64,000 nucleotides of DNA from Homarus americanus. Taxonomy: Eukaryota; Arthropoda; Malacostraca; Decapoda; Nephropidae. The notes under the pieces were generated by a model. That model made no database searches and was not told where the DNA came from. It was given only the letters and a program-made list of their open reading frames with translations. Positions 26,201-38,000 of this stretch are shown one piece after another. The stretch lies in assembly GCF_018991925.1 (NCBI RefSeq), contig NW_024722158.1, forward strand, positions 5,643,313 to 5,707,312, written 5' to 3'. The translations under genes and the position numbers were made by a program. Within the stretch, counting starts at the first letter, position 1. The number at the start of each line of letters is the position of its first letter.

Positions 26201-29200
26201 TATACTGTGTACAATACATTATTTTGCAATTTATAGATAAAATGGTATTATACTGTACTGTAATAGTTGATCATCAGATGGTTTGGCTAACTTTGTGGCT
26301 CATAGAATAATAAAGCCTTTATTTATTAAGATTATGAAATAGCTATTGCATATATTTGGGACTATGTGCTTATGTGATATTGAGTAGCTGTTGTATTTTA
26401 TCATGATTTTCTCTTATTTTTTCCTAAACAGACTTCACTTCTTTTTGACATCCTACTTGGTGGAGAAGTGAATGGTGGAATAACTTCAGTATATCCGATT
26501 ACAGTGCCCAGATCTATTCAGCCATTTTCTTTGGTGGAACCCGACGCTGTGCCCTCCACTACGTCACAGCCAATCTCTCTTCCTTGTGAGCTATATGCAC
26601 CGACCTGGGTTGTCTTCCAGGTATGAGATACAGTATACTGTATGCACTACAGTATATTACTATTAGGTACATTATGCTTTGTGATGAAGTTTAAACACAT
26701 TGTCTGGTGTTTGTATGACACATAGAAATTTGAGTAATACTGTACAGTGTTACTATATATGGTGGTAGAAGTTATACCAACTGAAAATTGTGTACACTGT
26801 ACTTTGTATTTTTAATTTTTGTATAAACATTTCTTTTAATTTTTTGGCTATCCTTTAAATGACACTGTATGGTGGAGTGGTAGAATTTGTACGTTCATGC
26901 AAAAGCTGTAGATTTATTATTTCATTTTAGACTGAAACTTATAGTTTTAAAACATATTTAGATGATATTATATGCATACTGTATTTTCAAACCAACAGCC
27001 AGATATTGTCATTGATGCTCGACTGGGGTGCATGTGGCACCTGCGGCTGCGATTAGATTGCCTGACAAGTTCTGTGGAAGATAAAAGTCAGCTGGTGGAT
27101 TGTCTTCTGAGAAGGAAGCAAGGTATGGTAACTGAAATTTTAATTAAATTTGAAATTTTTGCTAAGCTGAAGATGGTTAGAAATTAACATACATGGTTAT
27201 GTTGTACAGTACAGTACAGTTATTTTGGGGGTTATGAAAGGGGTTAAGATTTTGTAAATTAACAAATTATTTGGGGAGTGTTTCCAGGTGCATAAGAATG
27301 TGACCATTTATAACCATTCTGAGTTTACACTTCGTGCCAATGCATATCAGGCTGTGCAGATTAACACTGCCTGGCAGCTCGGCATGCCTGGACTACGGGG
27401 TTGGGCTAGTGATTTTTCGTGTCCCTGTGCTCAGTACCTGGCCGGCGTACAAGCTATGATTTTGAAGTAAATACCTAAATGGTAATTTGTCAGGTGCTGC
27501 GTGACCCCACCTTACTGTATATGTTTAACCAGGGAGGTCATCAGTGTACCAGTGTTCCTATGTTAGATGCAGGTAATTTACCTCTACAATAACCCACCAA
27601 CTTGCCTCTAGTCAATCAGTCAATTTTCAACATTTCAAGGAAACACCAAACTGAGAGGTTATAGATGTGAGGTGACAGGAGTTATGGCATCACATGATAA
27701 GTGTTACTGCCATTGACACCAGATTATAGGTGGGGGGTAGTTAGGGTAGGTGTTCACAGGTGCTGCCTCCACCTCTACACACCCTGCAGGTGTGAGGTAA
27801 GGCAACATGAGTTACATTATATGACAAGGATTACCGCCACTGATATCATTTAGATGGACACAAGTAATCTGATATTCGGGCAAGTAAATTTCAAGTCATT
27901 TGCCAGGGGCAAGTTAATGTTCCACATAATCTGCACAGCCTAGCCAATGTAAATTTACATTTACAGCCTTTTTATGAACATTTATTGTGTCATGAATATG
28001 TTCCTTAAACATAAAAACAAGAGCACTGACATAACATAAAATGAGCATGCAAAATCATTAAAATTAATTATTTGAGCTAACCTTTTAATACCGAGGCTGA
28101 TGTTTAGGATTATGATACAGGGTACTGAAAGATCTATATCATAAAGATGAGTACTGTACTCTACTTTACTCTACTCTACCCTACTCTACTGTTTGAGGAT
28201 AAACATGTTATGAAGACTTTAGTTTGAAGAGTTCCTTGCTAGGAACTAATAATGAGACAAAAAAAATATTGTAATATATACTGCATACTTCCTGTGATTT
28301 GTAGTTATGGTACACATTTATTCATTCTTCACTGAAAATGTAGGACTTGTACTTAACAATATATTAAATTTTTAAAGTTTTTTTGTGTTTTTCTTTATTT
28401 TACAGCAAAGCCTCTTGTGCTGTCTGTTGTGCGACAAGTTGTGGAATCAGGTCAACTGGCGTCTTTGGGCCAGATATTTGATAAAATTAATGTGGCTTAT
28501 AGACAACACCTTAATACTGTGTTACAGTCTCAGGTGAGGTTTCAAGTTCCTCTTTAACCCTGTTTAATTTTTTCCTCTTATTGAATAATCTGTTATTAAT
28601 AATTTTTATTTAATGTGCTATGCAAAAGTGGATTGGTGACATGAATGACATCCAACCATAGAACTTGCTTCACATTTGCCTGATGGTAACTTGGACACCA
28701 CGTTAAATAATCACTGCTTACCCATACAAGAATGAAAAAGGGGCTGTAAATCAGTGATAGTGATGATGTTACAGTAATATTTATTCATCAACAAACATTG
28801 CTGACAGTGGTTCTTGCTCAGGAAAACATACTCCTGCATTTTGTAATTGATGTGTGAGTATCAACTTTGAACATGGAATACAGTTCCATCAGTTCATCAT
28901 AATTACATTCTCTTTTCCAACCCATATAGTTGGTAGTGGAATACAGTCGACATATAATTTAATAACTTCTCGGTTTACTGATGACCTGCAGATGAAAAGT
29001 TACCACATTTGTAAATGTTGGATATTTTGTTATAACACTGCCTGAATTGGTAGTACTGTACTCTACTCTACAGTACTCAAAAGAAAGATAAAATGAGTGT
29101 CTGAAGTCCTTGAATTATACAACATCATTAAAAACATGTTTAATGATCTCAATTCTAAGAGATATATTGTTGCCATCAAAAGGAAAATACAAAGTGGCCT

Positions 29201-32200
29201 GTTATATAATAGTGTAAAAATAACTGTTAAATTTTGATCCATAAAGATGGGGTCACTATTTTCATGAAGGTAATACTGTATACCTTCCCCTTAGAACAAT
29301 ATTAGCCAACCGTAATGACTTTGTTTTTTTTAGATAAGTACAAACATTAATAGCTTTATTATTTTTTATTGTGAATTCATGGTGCAATATAGAAGAGGAA
29401 TGTGAGTTTCAAAATTAAACATGCCAGTGATATTAATGCTCTTTACATGACCAAAGTTTAAGTGAATCGAGTGTGATTTCCACAAGACAAGTCACATACA
29501 AAGACAGTAGCCTCCACATTATTGATAAACTTCAAGGTATGACTAATATGAAGGTAAAGCCTAACAGAGACAGATTATCAGATATACTCTATCTAATATA
29601 ACTTTCTTCCTTCACTTGTGCTAGAAGACATGCCAGATCATGGTGAGTGTTTATTATCCCCTCTATAGAATTATATTATCTAATATCTATACATATGTAC
29701 TTTTTGTGATCTGTAGATTTTTTTTATTTGCAAAACCTTTAGTACAACTAATTATGCTATTTGCAAAGTGTTTGATATTATATAACATAATAAGTGAAAT
29801 GAAACATATTAATATATTAAAAAGGGGTCACTGATACTGTACTGGCAAATTCTGTGCACAAGGGGTTAAATGGAACATGATGTACTAAACATGGCCTCAT
29901 AATTTCCTGATTTTCTCAGATGGGAGAAAGTGTGAGTGCCCCAGTAGCTTCAAACAATGCTCCTGAGAGAAGAGGTGTAGTCATTGAGCAAGCCGACATG
30001 TATAGTAGTGTTCTGGCTCCACTCATGGAAGAGGCAGAGAAGGAGGAAGCTAGACAAGCTCAACAAAAGGACAGCACAAACCATGAAGGTGTGTTTTTGT
30101 TTATCAAGTACAGTCCTGTACATTATTATCTGTTGACCTAGAAGCATATCAGACACTTGTAAGTGCAGCTGGCTGTAGATGAAGAAATAACCCTGATGTC
30201 CCATTTTATGGACACATCTGGAACCAGGTGGCTGAGAACTCTCCCTCCTCTCATGGGTTAATGTGGAAGTATGCTGGGAATGATAAGTAACATAGAAATT
30301 GAATAGGGTTGAAACCCAGGTGACTTGTATGACTGACCCTGAGAACAGGAAACATGTGCAGTTATTTTTGTCACATCAACCTCTTCCCTCTACTGACTGG
30401 AAGGAAAATCATGAGTCTCTAATTACCCATTTTGGGGGCTATTTTTGCTCTTGGAGAAATTTACTAATTATTAAGAGTGTTATGGTGATTAATATCAAGA
30501 TCTCCTAGGTCCTAGACTGACAGCTTCATGAATGCACATACTCAGGCAACCTAGTTCCAATTGTGGCCTTAAAATAGGATATGAGGAACTAACTAACATT
30601 CATCTTTAAGGAAAATTTAATCTTTTGATAGACTTCATGTAGGCTGTGGTTGTGTAAAATAAACCCATTTTTGTTATCTTTGACATGGAAATTAAAATAC
30701 ATCTAAATATTTACAGGTTCTCGTCAAACAGTTGTATCACCTAAAATGGTGGTAGGTGTAGTGATCGAGTACACCCGGTCTCTGGGTGCTGTTGGTGTGA
30801 CTGTCCAACATTTTCTCTATGAGTTGGTAATAAATGCTCTTGTTCGGGCCCGTCAGTTCTATCAGCTGCATCAGCTTCTCCAGTATCATGTTTTGGCAGA
30901 CTCAAAACCTTTGGTTAGTTTTATGGTTTTGTTTAAATATTTGTGTGAAAATGAGAAGCAGAGGAAGTAATTAACTTTTGAGCAATACAGGATGTAGGGA
31001 ATGAAGAAATTAGGTACAGTACTGGATGTGGGAATGAAAAAAAGAGTTGGATAGATGGCTGACCAGTGTTTACAAAGTTGGTGTCTACATATTGAAAGAA
31101 TGAGAAGTGAGATATTGATAAAAAAAATATGTAATTCAGAGACAGATGGCAGAAGCTTTTAACTAAGCATCAAAGGGCCTGATGTTTTCATTTAACTAGT
31201 ATAAATATCTGTGTATTTTGATAGTGCATTTTATTCTAGTGTATTTTGAATAATTTTAAATTACTAGTTTGGCAAAATGGTGTTAACTTTACATTATCCT
31301 TTGTCCATGGCAAGTTGGTGAATCATTGGCATGTATCTATCACAAGAGTTTTCATTTTATTAGACCATCTCTTCATTTCTATGATAAACGAAACATCCAT
31401 TTCCAGTTGCCTTATTTTGGATATAATTACTGTACTGTACTCTCTTTCTGTACAGGCATGTCTGCTACTGTCTCTGGTAGGTGTCTATTCTGCGGGTCAA
31501 CAGCTGAGCTTGGACATGTTGTGTCGGCTTAACACGGCCCATGATGAAATTATTGAAGTGTTACTCTCACAGCATCAGGTCACACCAGCACTCAGGTTAG
31601 TTATAGGCATTTTATTTCTTTTTGAACTCTCAGTTATTATTTTTTATCTAATAGCACTCGAGTCATGCCATGTCACTGACCATAAACATCTTACTGGCAG
31701 TACAGTAGAATGTCGATTTAAAGCGATTCAATTTAAGATTATTGATTTAAAGCAACACCCACAATTAAGGACAATGTTTTAATTTAAAGCGAATCTTTCC
31801 TATTTTGCACGAGTCAATCTGGTGCATCATATTTTAAAATTCGCGCCTAATGTATTTTATTGGTCACACAAGAGGAGATGGGACACCATTGTTGTTGTCA
31901 GTGTTTACGCCCATAATGTCAGTTATCCATCTGAAACTGAAGAAAATAAGACCCTGGTTGTAGCTGTAATAAAATTAATGTATGTTTTAAGTAATGTTAT
32001 TTAAAAGCGAGACTGTGCAACTCCAACGTATGCAAATGTGTACTTGTGAAAACATATCGTCATTTCTCTACATAAGAATATGAAAGCACCACTTATTACT
32101 GATCATATATGTTTTAAATAATGCTTACAAATGTAAAACAAAAATTCTACTCACCAATAGTGGTAAAGTCGAAAACATAAGGACAGCCATTGAATGATGC

Positions 32201-35024
32201 TCAACTCTGGCTGAAGCTGTAGCTTTCCATAAAGGTATCATAGCTGTTGCTGAAACTATTACTGAACCTGTAATTGTTGCTGAAGCTGCTGCTGAATTTG
32301 ATGGTATAGCTGAAGTTGATAATTTAGAACCTTGCACAGCTGCTTTCTTTTCTCATTATACATCTTTATGTAGGGGTCAAATGAGTTTTTCACGCCCCTG
32401 TTAATTTTAATGCTTCGTTCTGTAAATGGATCCACTTCAAAAATATGTTCATTACTTGCTCCATATAATATCCAAAGACTTCTCACCTTTTTCATATCAT
32501 TTTAACACATCTAGTTTCACAGCTAAGCTTATGCACTTTCTTTTAGCTTTTGAACCAGCACTGCCATCACTTGCTCTCTTGCTCATGTTGAATAGGGACC
32601 CAAAAATACCATAAGAAACCTGAGAAAGCTTTTCTCCTTCTCCTGTTCAGATGCGTGAAAACAAAGGGCCCGCCAAGCTGCGACTGTTTATACTAGTGAT
32701 GCTGGCGTCACCACTCACAAGCTTGGCAGCCTCCGTGTACTAGGCGCGTTTTTTTTTTTTTTTTAATACATATCGGGATTTAGTTATTATATAAATGGAA
32801 TGGAATTTTATATTATTTTTTATTCAATTTTTGTCGTAAACACGAAGAAAATAACAGTGTAAATTGAATTGGGTCCTAAATTAACCAGGGTCTTAAATAT
32901 GAATTGTTGTTAGTAGAACCGTCTTTTTTGAAGGCTTTCCTGGGTTGTACTCAGGCATTTTTGTATAGTAAAAAGTAATTAATATTGACTTCAGAATATC
33001 TCCTAATATCAAATGCACATGGCTTCAAAATGGCCTAAAACTGCTCATGATATTGGTCAGATTTAAAAATAAATTCTGGGGGGGGCTTACAATGCCCCCA
33101 CCCAAAGCTGGTTGGGCTTGCTTTGCTCACCATCCACAGCTTCTTGGACACCCCCTTTTGATATTCCTGGATCTGTCCCTGCATTGGATGCATGAAAGTA
33201 CAGTACAACAGTACAAAGGAAACCTGGTGGGTTTTGGGTTTACATTCGTGCTCTCCTGATACAATGGTTGGCCATCAGGATTATTAAATTCAATGGGCAA
33301 AATTAGTTTAGTTCAACAGCAGTTATACCACTGTTTTTTGTGTGTGTGTGTGTGTGTGTGTTTTAGTTTTTACTCTTCTCTTCTGTGAACTCGTAATAAC
33401 AATGATATTTTCTTTTCATAATCCAATGTAAAGTTTCATTTACTTTGTGTTAGGTAGGCAGGTAATCTTTGATTACCCTGGAAGTCATACATTTAATGTC
33501 CAGTTCTCACTCTGCAAAAGTGGGTTGACAATAGGAAGGTCATCCAGCTGTAAAACTTTTTTCAAATTTGTCTCATGGCAACCAGGGCACCATGCCATCA
33601 GGTAATCATAGTTAACCCACAGAAGCCTGAAACATAACTGTAAATTGGTTATGATGGTATTGATGAATCATGCCTTAAGAAACCATGTCTTGGTATTAGG
33701 TTCCTGTATACTGTACTCAATTACAGGCAGGTGCAAAATTAGAAAATTTGTGGTGTTCAAATGTAGCTTGCAACATAATTCTTTGGGTGCCTAGACCAGC
33801 ATGAATGACAGTAATAGATCCACAGAATTACTGTACAGTACTCTCGATGGGCATCTAGGTTTTTAAGTGCATAATTTATTTTCCATGTAGATATAGGTTT
33901 ATTGTTCATTCAAGTAGGTGTCATGAAATTATTGCCTGAAACAACTGCCCCTCATTCACTTGTAACCTCGTATGTGTAAGTTCCCTCTCAAAATTTTCGG
34001 TCCTGTCTTGAATGTTGCAATTTAACTACAGTATGCTGTATCATCAATATGCAGTATTATATGATAGATGTATGTTTATGAGTTTAATATTTCATTTTTA
34101 ATTTGTTAACCTCAATAGATATGCCCGAAGTGTAGGGCTGGGAGAGTCTGTGTCAGCTCGTAAGTTTTTGGAGGCTGCCATGGTGAGTGGTGACCGGCAG
34201 GTGTTCTACTCCACCTTTACTTTTTTTGTACTTCGCAACACAAGACTTCGGGGCAGTTCAGCTTTTGCTAAAGGTACAACAACACTCCCCCATTCTTTTA
34301 AACTTTATGACATTTGATCATGACTTGCTGTACTGTAGTCTAAAAGCTGTTTTACCGAAAACAGATTTGATTATGGTCTTTAGTCTAACAGGTTTCTCAT
34401 TTACTTTTAAAGCAAGGGTCAAGAGATGAACACTATGTTGTAGGGAAATGCTGTATAGGAATCCTTCCCCAGCTGGAGTACAGGGGTTGCAAATACAGGT
34501 GTACCGTATTATGAATTAAGATATTTTAGGACTGTGTAGTTGCCAATTTCTTCTGAGATGAAAATTAATTGTGTGTATGCACTCCAATTGTAGGTATAAG
34601 CATTACAGATACTCTGAAATGCTTTCCATCTCACAGTTAAATTGATTGATAAGTTGAAAAGTACAATAAGTGCCATCTTATCCACTAGCATATTAAAAAT
34701 GAGAAGGCTGAATGCATAATATATCCACAGATTTGGATCATCCCAGCAGGATTCATAATTTTTTCAATTCACTGTATCAGCAGCTAATAGACTCACTCTC
34801 TTTTACCATATTTCAAGCATAGTGACAGGTTAACATTAAGAATTGAACATCATGGTTCCCAGGAGTTCTGTGCTGTCTCTGCTGAGATGATGAACAATTC
34901 AATTCTTTCTTGTTTAATAAATGTGTAATGTGTGCCTTTTGCAGGTGAACATTGTGATGTCTATGTTGAACATTACAAGACACTGTTTGGAGAGCTTCCA
35001 GACTGTGGTGTCCAGCAAGCTTAG
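20256..35024 (+). CDS. RMC1: RMC1, regulator of MON1-CCZ1 complex
   Basis: Third subunit of the MON1-CCZ1 guanine exchange factor that activates Rab7 on late endosomes/lysosomes; the human protein (C18orf8/Mic1) is also needed for NPC1-dependent cholesterol export. I joined 14 coding exons, all with GT/AG borders and compatible phases: 20256-20366, 21859-22014, 23152-23295, 24061-24250, 24801-24960, 25729-25834, 26432-26620, 26999-27122, 28406-28533, 29920-30088, 30717-30913, 31456-31595, 34119-34273, 34945-35024. They total 2049 nt, 682 residues plus TAG; human is 657. Landmarks: N-terminal FEPVSKVTNVFFDD, beta-propeller blades with SLKFSPDHSVLAVQRSKN and GFIWTHNDDLVLVTDHGVEF, SLIIVHHQ, PRSIQPF, and the C-terminal Mic1 domain with HFLYELVINALV, LQYHVLADSKPL and QQLSLDMLCRLNTAHDEIIE. 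The start was chosen by alignment (G at -3, G at +4); the frame stays open upstream. The exon-4 acceptor could be 6 or 9 nt later. Confidence 0.95.
20429..20777. mobile_element. Long fold-back element with TTAGG loop (RMC1 intron 1)
   Basis: Left arm about 20,429-20,558 and right arm about 20,612-20,777 are reverse complements over more than 120 bp, for example 'tcacttctcgactagtattt' against its complement in the right arm. The outermost tract is 'ggtccgactaactaccc'. The right arm has a ~35-bp insertion. The loop holds 'gattaggttaggttaggt'. It lies wholly in intron 1. Confidence 0.9.
21029..21190. mobile_element. Fold-back element with TTAGG-like loop (RMC1 intron 1)
   Basis: 'aaaatgatcgtttcggtcat' near 21,032 pairs with 'atgactgaaacgataatacc' near 21,171. 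The loop contains 'caacctaacccaacctaagc', a degenerate complement of TTAGG repeats. More diverged than the neighbour at 20,429. Confidence 0.65.
25428..25616. mobile_element. Palindromic MITE, TA-flanked (RMC1 intron 5)
   Basis: A 189-bp element flanked by TA. Left end CAGTCATGGTAAAAGGTCCT; complement of the right end CAGTAACAGAAAAAAGTCTC. Both arms share 'ctgtcagtcctc' and 'gtcccatccat'. The inner tract 'tgaaccccgaga' matches the element at 9,336-9,498, so both belong to one Tc1/mariner-pogo-like MITE family. Confidence 0.82.
31703..32920 (-). mobile_element. Decayed pogo/Tigger element in RMC1 intron 12
   Basis: The right-hand end on the plus strand is TA followed by CAGTAGAATGTCGATTTAAA, typical of Tigger-like termini. 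The opposite end near 32,885-32,920 is only weakly matching, so its limit is approximate. A transposase N-terminal remnant lies inside on the minus strand (separate entry). Confidence 0.6.
32340..32586 (-). pseudogene. Tigger-like transposase N-terminus, broken
   Basis: Minus-strand reading from ATG at 32,586: MSKRASDGSAGSKAKRKCIS then LAVKLDVLK, an in-frame stop, YEKGEKSLDIIWSK. This is the start of a CENP-B/pogo helix-turn-helix DNA-binding domain (basic patch, then 'xxVKLDVLKxYEKGEK'). After a further frame change it reads RSIKINRGVKNSFDPYIKMY, where family members have the downstream DNA-binding part. No DDE catalytic domain remains. Confidence 0.75.
32940..33181. mobile_element. hAT-like MITE, second copy (RMC1 intron 12)
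   Basis: Shares 'gtactcaggcatttttgta', 'cagaatatctcctaatatca' and 'cttcttggac' with the element at 6,265-6,518. The right terminus 'cctggatctgtccctg' is slightly diverged and the left terminus is not recognisable, so this copy is older or truncated. Confidence 0.75.
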
Positions 35025-38000
35025 ACCAAGACTAATGAGACTAAGAAGATAATTCTACATCGAGGTTTAGTTGACTGATGTATATGTTCAGGTAACTTTG
35101 CCTCACTGAGTTCAGTCTAAAGAACCAGAGCATCATTATAACCAGACACATTATCTTTTGACCTGTGCAAATGTTTAAAGTAAAAATTTTATTTATTGGC
35201 CCATGTAACTACACAGCCTCTATCATTTACTCACTCTTACTCATCTCTCACCAATAATATATCCTTTCATTGTACCAAGTCAGATGTTTTATTCAAGAGA
35301 TCATGATAAAGATTTTACAGGTATAACACAATGTAAATTAGGCTGTATGGCCAGTCCAAGAAGTATCGAGACCCCAGAATCCGGTGGAATAGAAAGCGAG
35401 CAATAACCTTAGACACTTCATGCATCAGTTAAGTTGGGTTGGTCTTTGCCCGATGTTTCATATTCTTTCGGACACCTGGGGGGTCTGTACGTTTTGGATT
35501 GGCTGTACTAGAATTGTAATATATTACATCAGACTTTACTTTCTACTAGTCAGTTCATTCACACACAATATTTTATCTCAATCCATCACTTCATTTACTC
35601 TTTCATTGTTTTTCCGTTACCTGAGGGCTTTATCAGATATTTTTATTCAATTTAAAATATTGGAGCTATTCTGTGGAAGGGGCGCACCATAGCAAAATAT
35701 ATCTGTTACAGTTTGTATTGCTTGTGATTCCATCTGCCCTGCACCAGTCAAGGGAAAGGGTTTGCAAGTGAAACAAATAATGAAATAGAAAATTACCTTA
35801 TGTTGCAAATCACAAAATACAGTACTGTACATTGTAACCTGGTGTCATTTCTCAGAAAAAAATTTACCAGTACTGTACTGGCATTGCATTAACTTCCTCT
35901 TTTGCAAAAATTTATCTCATGCTACTAAATTCTGCCACACATAATATTCATTTCTTTTCAGTGTACAGTATATTGCAACATTTGTTTTTTATTCAACATA
36001 ATTAGCTCGTTAGTAAAGTATAATTCTCAGAACAGGTAAACCCTACATAACATATTGGCAAATGTAAATTTATTATAATGTAGAGAACAATTGCTTCCCA
36101 TCTTCAATAAATTTAGTATATTTCCCTGCTACTGTATACAGTATTTGGAAAGTACACAACCTATATTTTTCAGCTAAAAATATATTCGACATAGCATAAC
36201 CAAAGTTCTAGGGACCAAGACAGGCATCTGACGCCACTCTCATCATCTCCAAGCTACCCGGTAGCTAGGTACAGTACATATGCTTGTTTTATCGTACAGA
36301 CATCAGTTTCCAATACATTTCACCACTACAGTTTATGGTATTTTGCTGCTTCATTATTAACCATTATTTCATCCTTAACATCATACAATAATGTTAAGGA
36401 CAAAAGAACAAAATAGAAGTGTCTCATATCATTTTACATACAGTACAGTATACTGTATATACAGTACGTATATGTACAACTGTTTCAAATTATCATCGGA
36501 AAACCTATCACACATACACGCGCGCACGCTAGAAAAACGTTGGTATGAAGATGTAACACAAATATACCCATCTTTTCTAGCCACTAAGTGACATCTGAAG
36601 GATTCCGTAACTGTATTAAGAGGGAAACAATTCAGCCAAACTGTTGCCAGCCAAGCTAAGCAGTTACCACATTTTGTGTTGAGACTGAATTTGCTCATAT
36701 TTTTATGTAATAGTTCACTGCAATGTTCTTGGAAGGACAAGTTGAAGTTGTAATTAAGTACATGGTGAATCACTACACTCACAGTGATGAGAAATATTCA
36801 TGTTTATATTCTTAATAGAAAAAAGCTGGAAGCCAATGTTCACTGTTGATTATTACAAATAACTTCTTCTTATAACATTTTAAGTTTAATGGTACAGACT
36901 GTTGCTATAAGTTTTCATAAATTCTTTCATATCATAATTTTTATGATGTTATGGTTATGGCAGTTTTGAAGAATTCTTGAGGATTCTCCAATTCGATTTT
37001 GTAACATTGACCTCCACCCAATTGGCTGACTGAACACAGCAAATGAGAGTAAAAGCTTTATGTGGTAAAAGAAATTGTCTGATTGCTAATAAGGCTTTTT
37101 ATGTCTACTAATTCATTTCAATGTACAATTCATATTTTCTATTACTTGATGAAGAAAGGCACTACAATATAAGTCAAATAAATTATAAATTTCTCAATTA
37201 GTAAAGACTTTTAAGGTTAATTTTGTGTTTCTGTATACAGTTGATATCATATAAAGGGTTGTGGATACTAGTGATGACCAACATGTATGCAAAACCAAAT
37301 TTTCTGTGGTAATATCTCCAGAGTTTCTAGAAGAGAATGAACAATATCTCAAGATGCCAAGTCATCATCTGTATTGGAAAATTTTGTATTTGAAGGGGTG
37401 TTTATTGAGTAAGTGCTGGGGTCTTGTTGTTTGCTGGGTGGATATCAGTGATAACCTGTGGGGTGGCTGGGACCATCAGTGCAATGATTGGGCCTTACAT
37501 CACAACCACACTTTCCTTCTTTCTCTCTCATAAATAGTAAACACCGCACATAATTTTTAAGACTGTGTTTCACGTGCTTTATTATTTAAGTGTATTTTAA
37601 CCACTATAGCCCTCATTTACATTCTCTTCTACAGACTCTGGAGATAGTGTTCCCACAGAAAATGGATTATCATATACATGTTGAAGTTGTCACTAAATAT
37701 CCATAATGCCTCATATCATGGAGGTCTTTGGACTTAACCCTTAGTTCCCCATTACTTAATAGCATTTTAATTGTGTAATACAGAATCATGATTGCATTCA
37801 CTTAGGCTAGTTTTTAAATAGAAATGCTCTTATCACTGAGATATAGTGTAAAAAAGAATGCTGTGCACGTGAACCCTTCTAATTTGAAAATTATGAGGCC
37901 CTAACATTGTTGAATTACCCAGAGGATCCAAAATATCTAAACATGTATGAATTTGGTCAGTGATTTCAGATATTTTGTCATGATAGCAATTCTAGCTGTT

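Noticed and set aside
27288..27470. 60-codon frame in RMC1 intron 8
   Set aside because: It does not align to RMC1, and exons 8 and 9 join in phase without it.
29640..29834. 64-codon frame after 'cttgtgctagaagacatgcc' in RMC1 intron 9
   Set aside because: No similarity to RMC1; exon 9 joins exon 10 directly with the expected spacing.
37261..37533. 90-codon frame between RMC1 and SLC10 copy A
   Set aside because: No recognisable domain, no supporting neighbour exons, AT-rich spacer context.
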